DNA of 64,000 nucleotides from Selaginella moellendorffii (taxonomy: Eukaryota > Streptophyta > Lycopodiopsida > Selaginellales > Selaginellaceae): NCBI RefSeq assembly GCF_000143415.4, contig NW_003314271.1, positions 3,021,742 to 3,085,741 of the forward strand. The letters run 5' to 3'. Within the stretch, counting starts at the first letter, position 1. Each line of letters opens with the position of its first letter. Shown in pieces: positions 57,401 through 64,000 of the stretch. The position numbers and the translations under genes are program-made. The notes beneath the pieces are model-generated. The model had not been told where the DNA came from. It did not search any database and saw nothing but the letters and a program-made list of their open reading frames with translations.

Positions 57401-59401
57401 TGAGTTTCATTAGTCTTGATGAATATAGTGTTGATGATTTGGCTATAGCTTTGTGTTGTTGGCATTCGTGCATTTGCTAGTTAGCAACTGTGTTGACGTT
57501 CAAATGAACTGAGTGGCAAGTTGAGTTAGTTGTGTTCTAGACGAGATTATTTAGTAAGGGTTGAGCTTTAAGCTTGTCCTTGAAAAGTGATTCAGTCGTG
57601 GACTATGCTAACTCTACAAGCGGAAGAGTTAGTGATCAATATTGGAAAGTTTGAATCCTTATTGGGTTTGAATTCGAATATATTGATCATTGATGATTCG
57701 TCTTGTACTTGTTATGACGTGAGTTACGTCTTGCTGTAGATGGATTCATGGAGGATCGGTTTGGTGATCACTTGTTGAACATAGCTCCATTGTGCTTGGC
57801 TTTTGAGTGATGCAAATCTGCTCTTCATTAGCTTTGCATTATGAAGTATAGCTTATGGATGTGTTAAAGCGGATGTCGTGGGTTATACCATGATTTCTCT
57901 TTAGCATTGATGTTAGTTCATGCGAGACTCGTGATCATTATTAAGCAAGACTTGGCTATAGGCTTCTTCGATCTTTGGTTCTTTGAGTTTTATGCTCATT
58001 GTTCCATTTGTTAGAAGTTGTTGGGGAAGGCATTTTGGCTCATTAGCTTCGATGTTGAAGTTGGCTTTGCATCTGGCAATCATTGGTGATGATTGACTAT
58101 TATCTAGGGTAGTTGATTGTCCTTATCACAAGTTTTGTTTGATTATTGTTGGTTTGGAATTATTTGCTATTCTTCGGGATGGTAGGTTCTTTCTTCAACG
58201 ATGATTATACATCACTACATTGATGGGCTAATTGACGATCTTTCATGATAGTTGGTTGTTCTCTTTGATGGCTTTTGGCTTTTCGCAATACCACATGTTC
58301 TTTGTGGTTTGCTTTGGTTTGGTCTCTTGGGCTTGAGATATCAGTAGGATGTTGCTACCACTTGCTTAGGCAACTTAAGTTCCTTGGTGTTGTTGGCTGG
58401 GATCTATTCAGATTGGCTTTTGTGATAGTTGGCAGGCATGAGTGTTTGTTGGTCTTACCACATTCATTCTCTTCTGTTGATCGTTGCTCGAGTTAGTTTT
58501 GATAGATTTGAATGTTATTTCCTTTGGGTGATACATTCGCGAGCATTGTGCTTGTTAGTCAATGATACTTTGTGTTCTTTGAGTTCTCTCTAGTAAGTTG
58601 TTGGCTTACTGTCTACTATCTTCGGTAGTTAAGTTTCATCATTGAGTTTCCTTGATGATATACTAGCTATTGAATTTTGTTGGATGGTCATTCCTGTGTT
58701 TGCCAAATTATGATGATCTTGGTGGTTCCTATCTACAATAATACTAGTTTATCGGATGATAACTTATTTGGAATACATTTGTGTTCTCATCTAAGCTTTA
58801 TTCACTGATAATTACATCTCTAAGATATCATTGTTTATGACTTTGATATAGTCCCTATATATTGATCTTTGCGTTTGGGCCAGTATAGGCAGACTGGCTT
58901 CGGCACTTCGTGTGCATGGTGAAATCTCTAGTCATGGGGTAGCTACTGTCGACTGGTCACATAACCCGCCTCTTTGTCGATGTTCCTTATTCCGTTGAAA
59001 GGGCGTGACCGTGTAAACAACTCTAAACTGCCTGTTTACAGTAGTCTATCTAAACCTTACCGACGGGTTTGGTTTCTTTGCTTAGGAGGGTTGGGGCCTC
59101 TGGCTTCTCTCTCTATGTTCCTGCGGGCAGGGGCATATCACACTTTTGTAAGCTGGGTGACTCCCAGAGCAGCAAGGGTGGCTGATTCCGTTGGTCATTT
59201 CCTTGTCGGCGACGGCCGGAAGGTGTCTGAGATGGTAGCGCATCCGCGTTAGACAAAGAGGTTCCCCCTAACTCATTTAAGTTGGTGCCTTTTTCACATA
59301 GTGTGAGTACCGTGAACTTTTTCTGGAGTTGTTTCCTTGACGGTATTCTAGACTCGAGTATGCATCGACGAGGACGTCGATCTTCCCCAAGGGGGGGAGA
59401 G
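54419..59401 (+). other. LARD internal region without protein genes
   Basis: About 5 kb with only short, codon-biased-looking but unrecognisable frames (longest 131 codons at 55558-55953). I searched by eye for RT, integrase, protease and zinc-knuckle motifs on both strands and found none. It is rich in GTTGG/TTGAT words. Only its last 800 bp recurs elsewhere in the window (348-1005, 21482-21834, 50285-50660). Confidence 0.75.
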
Positions 59402-60547
59402 TGTCGCGAATGTGACTTCGGGTATCGAAAGTTACCTGTCGACCAGTCCTTACGGACACTCTTTCCTTACTGCCACGATGGCAGGAGGTCGGTATTGCTG
59501 GACCCTTTATCAGCCCCTCTTGTTCAAGTGTTAGTAAACTGGACTTTGCATCTGTACTTGGCCGGATGAGCATAAGGACGGAATTCCTAAGTGTCTATTC
59601 AGCCAAGCATACTTGGCCTGGCTTTTTAGTTCTCTTTTACTCTGTCTTGCACTGGCTTGACAAGAACCCTCGCGTATTGAGATTGGTCCCTCAATATCGC
59701 TACATGATAGCTTACCGTGTCTGCCAAACACCCTCGCTATCATGCCCTTTGTGTTAGTCTCATTTCGGTCCCAAATGCTATTTATGGAAAGTGTCTAGAT
59801 CCGCTCATTTGGCATATCTACGGAATGTAGAGGTCGGCCCGAACACAATGGTGTTCATCCCGTGTCCAAATTCGCAATCTAGGGACATTCCATATTTAGT
59901 AAGTTTCGAGCTTGTCCCAGAGACTAACTCTTGATACTAAGGGAGGCTTGGGGTGAAAGCCCAAAGCGTGTGTTCCTCAAGGGGGGGGGGCTATGGGGGG
60001 TTCCAAATGTATAGTAGGGATAGTGGGTAGGTCGGGCATGGCCGACCAACCTGAGGCATAGTCTAGCTCCCGCTTGCGTGCCTGTCCTTGTTCTGCGTCC
60101 GGCTTGGGTCTAAGCCCAAGTTCCATTCCATGCTAGTTGGTGGAGTACCCATATCCTCACGTTAGGCCATCGGTATGCCGAAATAGCGCCAGACTCCGTT
60201 TGGCTCCGTTTTGCGTGCTGGTCCTGGCATTGGTATGCTAGTTGCTCCAGGACTGTTCCAAGTCGCTCCGGGCTCCTGTCCCTTCACTCCTTGGGCTATA
60301 TGCTCGGGAGTTGCTCCGTGGTCCGGTTCCATCACTCCTTGGCGTCACGCTTAGGAGTTTGGCACCGTTCCTTCGTTTAGTGGCCCAAGGCCCTGAACCT
60401 CGGGTTCCTATGGACACGTGGCATGGACACGTGGTATGTGACACGTGGCATCTGTCACGTGGCACAAAGAGGGTTTAGGTTCCGCTTCGTGGTGTTATCC
60501 TATGGTAAATCACCATAGGATAAAGGGTCAAAACCACGTGCGCTACA
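59402..60547 (+). repeat. 3' LTR of LARD
   Basis: Near-identical partner of 53257-54403; differences noted include TTTTGCTC/TTTTACTC, GCCACC/GCCATC, TTCGCT/TTCACT, GTTCAG/GTTTAG and CTATGA/CTATGG, mostly transitions. Confidence 0.93.
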
Positions 60548-60569
60548 ACCACCACTGTCTTCCCTTATG

Positions 60570-61685
60570 ACATTAACATGAGACATTGTCTTATGCCTAT
60601 TGGGACATTTCGTGGACATATATTCTATCTCTCTATAATAGAAGTAATGACCCACACTACCCATTCTGCTAGGAGCAGGTTTTGCAGGTTGCTACTACTT
60701 GTACCCACCAGGAGGAGGAACAAAGGGCCTAGGACCAGAACAAATTGCTAGTGGTCACCAACCACCACCTTTGTTAACCGTTGTTTGTGAGCCTCCAAAG
60801 TAGAACTTTCCTTCCACCCTTTATTTCTAATCACCTTGTTTATTCCTAAAGTTTTTATTCTTGTTTGAGGTACAAGCATACGGTTGCTGATATTGTTCCA
60901 TAAGTGAGTGGCTGAAGGCAACTTACTGTGCTACCTCCTTACACTCTAGGTATGCTTTGGCTTAAACTTTAAAATCTTATTGCGAGAGAGTGAACTTAAA
61001 CCTTCTAGGAAATAATTTCAAGTATCTTCGTCACTTATATTTGCAATCATAATATACTTCTAAGCAAATGCATTAACATAATGCATAAAGTCCCCTCGCT
61101 GCTTTAACTGTCACAACTCTGCACAAAGTCTTAGACCAAGATCATTCGATAAGTATTCCTTATGGATATGAGACTGTATCTTGGTCCAACTTGTAGTGTG
61201 CCCTTTTTTAGCACACACTTGGCACCACCAAGTTTTGGCATGATCTATGAGAAAGGATTGTGCATACACAACTTTTGTAAGATCATGTATGACTGCTGCT
61301 TTGAAATAATTTTCCATATTGTAGACCCCGTCTTCCAAAACCTGATAGTCCCGCATGCCTCTGAAATTAAGTGGTTTTGGAGGCTTGAATTTTGAAACTC
61401 ATGCAACTGGGGGTAGTTATAAAACTTCATTGTCCTCAGAATTTGAAGAGGAATCCAATTGCTTAGGTTTAGCTAATAGTTCCTTTTCACCATCTCACTA
61501 GTTGCATGCATGTCTCTATTGGTAAGTAAACATGCATGCAACATTCTTACTAGATGGTGCAATCCTATTAATCCTACACATATTGCTTCAAATCTATTAG
61601 ATAAGTTTTTGTGTATACAACTTGAGTTAGAATTTTTAACAAAAGTTGGATAGAATCGTTGAGACAATTTCTCTAATACCAAATG
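60570..61685 (-). pseudogene. Gypsy gag remnant
   Basis: Minus-strand pieces of a retrotransposon gag: MENYFKAAVIHDLTKVVYA, then FLIDHAKTWWCQVCAKKG, HIHKEYLSNDLGLRLCAEL (61356-61111) and an upstream N-terminal piece 61727-61473. The aliphatic-AxxWW pattern is that of the Retrotrans_gag domain. A zinc-knuckle region is expected near 60600-60680 but is too damaged to confirm. Confidence 0.7.
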
Positions 61686-61971
61686 TAGTGCACCTGAATG
61701 TAGAGCTAAACTCCAAACCCATTGCACTACAAAACAAAGGTTTGGTACAATTCCATGACCACTAGCTCTCCATATCTAGCTCTTGCATGCAAAATAGTGT
61801 TAGACGGTGTTTGGCATGATTTTGGTATACCGGTGGCCTAATGCAAGGAGGAGGGTACTCCACTGGCTAGAGCAGTGTGGAGCTTGGGCTTATGGGCTTA
61901 AACCCAAGCTGTGAATGTAGAACAAGGAGCGACATAGCTTAGCAAGAGCCAAACTAATGTCTCAGATGATG
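61686..61971 (-). repeat. Partial 5' LTR of the gypsy element
   Basis: Variant LTR-B end starting TGTAGTGCACCTGAATG next to the primer site. It breaks off at about 61971, where plus-oriented LTR-B sequence begins. Confidence 0.75.
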
Positions 61972-63079
61972 GAGTATACATCAACGAAGATGTCAATCTT
62001 CTCTAAGGGGGGGAAAGTGTTGTAAATGTGTTCAAGTTGTTCAAGTTGTTCAAGTGTTAGTAAAATAGGGCTTAACATCTGTATTTAGCCTGACAAGCAT
62101 AAGGAAAGAATTCCTAAGTGTTTATTTAGCCAAACATACTTGGCATGGCTTGTTAATTTTCTTTTACTCTGTCTTGCACTAGTTTGATAAAAACCCTCGT
62201 ATATTGAAACTAATCCCTCAATATTGTCAGGTAATAGCTTACCGTGTTTGCCAAACACCTTCAATATCATGCACCTTGTATTAATTCCATTTGGTCCTAA
62301 TTGCTATTTATGGAAAATGTCTAGATTTGCTCATTTAGCATATCTATAGAATGTAGAGATTGTTCTGAACACAATAGTGTTAATCCCATGTCCAAATTTA
62401 CAATCTAACACAATTCTATATTTAGTAAGTTTTGAGTTAGTCCCCGAGACTAACTCTTGGTATTAAGGATGGCTAAGGGTGAAAGCCCAAAGTGTGCATT
62501 TCTCGGGGGGAGGGGCGGCTGTGGGGGGTTCCATCCAAATGTAAAGTAGGGATAGATGGTAGGTTAGGCATGGTAGACCAACTTGAGGTATTAATAGTTT
62601 AGCTCCCATTTGCATGCTTATATTTGTTCTAGATATAGCATAGGCCTAAGCCCAAGTTCTATATGAAGCTAATTGGTGGAATACCTATATCTTTGTGTTA
62701 GGCCATTAGTGTACTGAAATAGTGTGAGAATCTATTTGGCTGTATTTTGCATGTTAGTCCTAGCATTGGGATGCTAGATGCTTTAGGACTATTACAAGTT
62801 GCTCTATGCTCTTGTCCTTTTTCTCCTTGGGGTGTACACTCAGAAGTCACTCTGTACTCCAGTTCTGTCGGTCCTTGGCTCTATACTTGGGAGTTTAGGT
62901 TCGTTCCTTCATTCAGTGGCCCAAGGCCCTGAAACTTGGGTTCTGCTCTGTTGTCTTTGGACACATGGCAAGTGGTATATGGCATGTGACATGTGGCACA
63001 TGGATGGTTTATATTCTGCTTCATGGTTATCCTATGGTAAATTACCATAGGATAAATGGTAAAAACCACGTGTGCTATA
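61972..63079 (+). mobile_element. LTR-B 3' end remnant (polypurine tract plus LTR)
   Basis: Starts with ATACATCAACGAAGATGTC (compare 59358) and a polypurine tract, then an LTR at 62018-63079 from TGTTGTAAATG to GTGTGCTATA. About a dozen visible C-to-T and G-to-A changes against the young LTR. No gene. Confidence 0.75.
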
Positions 63080-64000
63080 GTTAAGCGAACCATGTGGTGA
63101 ATGCTAACAGATTATGGGAAAGGAAATATGTTTTCCAGGATGGGATTCCTAATACTTAAATTTAGCAAAAGGCAATTGCTCTAAGAGATGGAGTGGCAAA
63201 GTAGACAAATGAAAAGGCCATAAACAACCCTAACATAAATTATAGATAAGTGGAACTTAATGGCTTAGAGTGGCATAAAATAAAAGAAAGTATGATAGTG
63301 CCTTTAAATAAAGAACTTCCTAAAATTAGGAACTAAAGTTTGCACAATCTGTGCAATGTAAGGTGCTAGAAAATTGACTCTAGATGTCAATATTAAAGTT
63401 CTAAAGTGCAATGGTTATGTTAGTAGAGGCTAAGGCTACTTCAAAATGAGTAGTAAGATTGAAAGTGTCTCTAATAGGTTTAACGAGGGGTAACCATAAG
63501 TATTCTAATAAATCTTTAAGTTAGAGAGACTATACTCCTTAGAGGATGGGCAAGGTTTAGTAAGCTTTTGGTATTGAACTATTAATGAACAATAGTATGG
63601 TGCCATGGATGAAGATGGTAATCCATGATAGAGTTACTTTATAAAATGGTATATCATTTAATAAGGATATCAAACTTCATCTATGGGTGATGGAGTTATA
63701 AAACACAAATTCCTAAGCCCCAAAGTGGAGCCAGAAGTGTGCCACATGATAGTGGTTAAAGGAGAAGTCCAACAAGCATAACATGTTTGGATCAAAAGCT
63801 CCAACTCAAACAAAGTGCTCAAGAAATAAGCACAAAACAATCAATAAATGAGTATCTAAAAAGGGACATTAGATTAAAACATGGCAAGTGTTGTAATATA
63901 TGGAAGTGTTGGGACAAAATTTGGGATGGAGTCTGAGATGGGGACTGAGACCGAGACCGAGATGGGGACCAAGACCAACACCGAGACTGAGACCGCGATT
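63080..64000 (+). mobile_element. LTR-A 3' end remnant running off the window
   Basis: Positions 63085-63696 match about 23145-23782 of the LTR-A interior; the LTR follows from about 63697 (AAAACACAAATTCCTAAGCC) and enters the minisatellite at about 63915. No coding sequence. Confidence 0.75.

Larger units (their letters stand above)
53257..60547 (+). mobile_element. Young LARD-type LTR-B retrotransposon
   Basis: 7291 bp flanked by exact ACCAC duplications (53252-53256 and 60548-60552). Direct LTRs of 1147 and 1146 bp start TGTCGCGAATG and end GTGCGCTACA; by eye I count about six to eight differences including a poly-G length change, so insertion is recent. The primer site TTTGGTATCAGAG follows the 5' LTR, and AAGGGGGGGAGAG (59389-59401) precedes the 3' LTR. 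The 5-kb interior has no gag/pol signature, so it must be moved by an autonomous relative such as the gypsy element it landed in. Confidence 0.93.
49713..61971 (-). mobile_element. Ty3/gypsy LTR-B element with coding remnants, interrupted by a LARD
   Basis: Read on the minus strand: partial 5' LTR (61971-61686), primer site reading TTTGGTATTAGAG (about 61685-61673), gag remnant (to 60570), pol remnant (52.8-50.7 kb), internal 3' tail with polypurine-like GGGGGGAAGAG (about 50298-50288) and 3' LTR (50284-49713), whose outer part is missing where the MULE begins. The LARD at 53257-60547 splits it between gag and pol. Of the LTR-B elements here only this one carries gypsy genes, so it represents the autonomous type. 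All frames are broken. Confidence 0.8.

Overview
The window looks like nuclear DNA of a land plant. A lycophyte such as Selaginella is my best guess, as an inference from very short introns (about 43-115 bp), compact genes and thick nests of plant-type LTR retrotransposons and Mutator-like DNA transposons. I see no bacterial operons, rRNA, convincing tRNA genes or CRISPR arrays.

Only about 4 kb (8.55-13.5 kb) reads as ordinary host gene space. It holds a compact ubiquitin-specific protease (9585-10499, +), a Ser/Pro-rich unrecognised protein (12154-13452, +), and two probable minus-strand spliced genes that can be followed exon by exon (about 9.04-9.5 kb and 10.7-12.05 kb). A partial copy of the 12.15 kb gene lies at 8.55 kb, directly against a transposon end.

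The rest is mostly mobile DNA. I use two working names for LTR families. LTR-A (TGTGAGACAC...CCTTACA) is about 1.7 kb long and carries a minisatellite. LTR-B (TGTCGCGAATG...GCGCTACA) is about 1.15 kb and belongs to a Ty3/gypsy family. Nested insertions with target-site duplications (TSDs) can be read directly: an LTR-A element at 16672-25539 (TSD TTAcC/TTAgC) splits a Mutator-like element (MULE) and itself contains an LTR-B deletion derivative at 20562-22074 (TSD CCCAT). A 593-bp TRIM element sits at 33700-34292 (TSD CTTTA). Solo LTR-B copies lie at 6807-7915 and 28980-30139. A young, nearly intact element without coding capacity (LARD type) lies at 53257-60547 (TSD ACCAC, LTRs nearly identical) and splits the gag and pol remnants of a minus-strand gypsy element.

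The most unusual object is an 11.9-kb MULE at about 37.85-49.72 kb, flanked by TTGAGGAA repeats. On its left it carries a minus-strand multi-exon transposase with a zinc-binding N-terminus, a DDE-type catalytic core and a C-terminal SWIM finger. Diverging from this across a GC-rich, hairpin-bearing spacer is a plus-strand spliced gene that joins a ParB-like domain (DGNHR motif) to the C-terminal half of a beta-class amino-methyltransferase (DCTAGSG motif I). To the right are two tandem minus-strand genes for small Cys/His proteins, and near the right end a perfect 45-bp palindrome. Three degraded relatives of the MULE's transposase half (4.8-8.5 kb, 16.4/25.5-28.25 kb, and the terminus at 1-347) show none of the cargo. 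A ParB-methyltransferase gene carried with a transposase is my candidate for the previously undescribed system; several in-frame stops mean the copy may be decaying.
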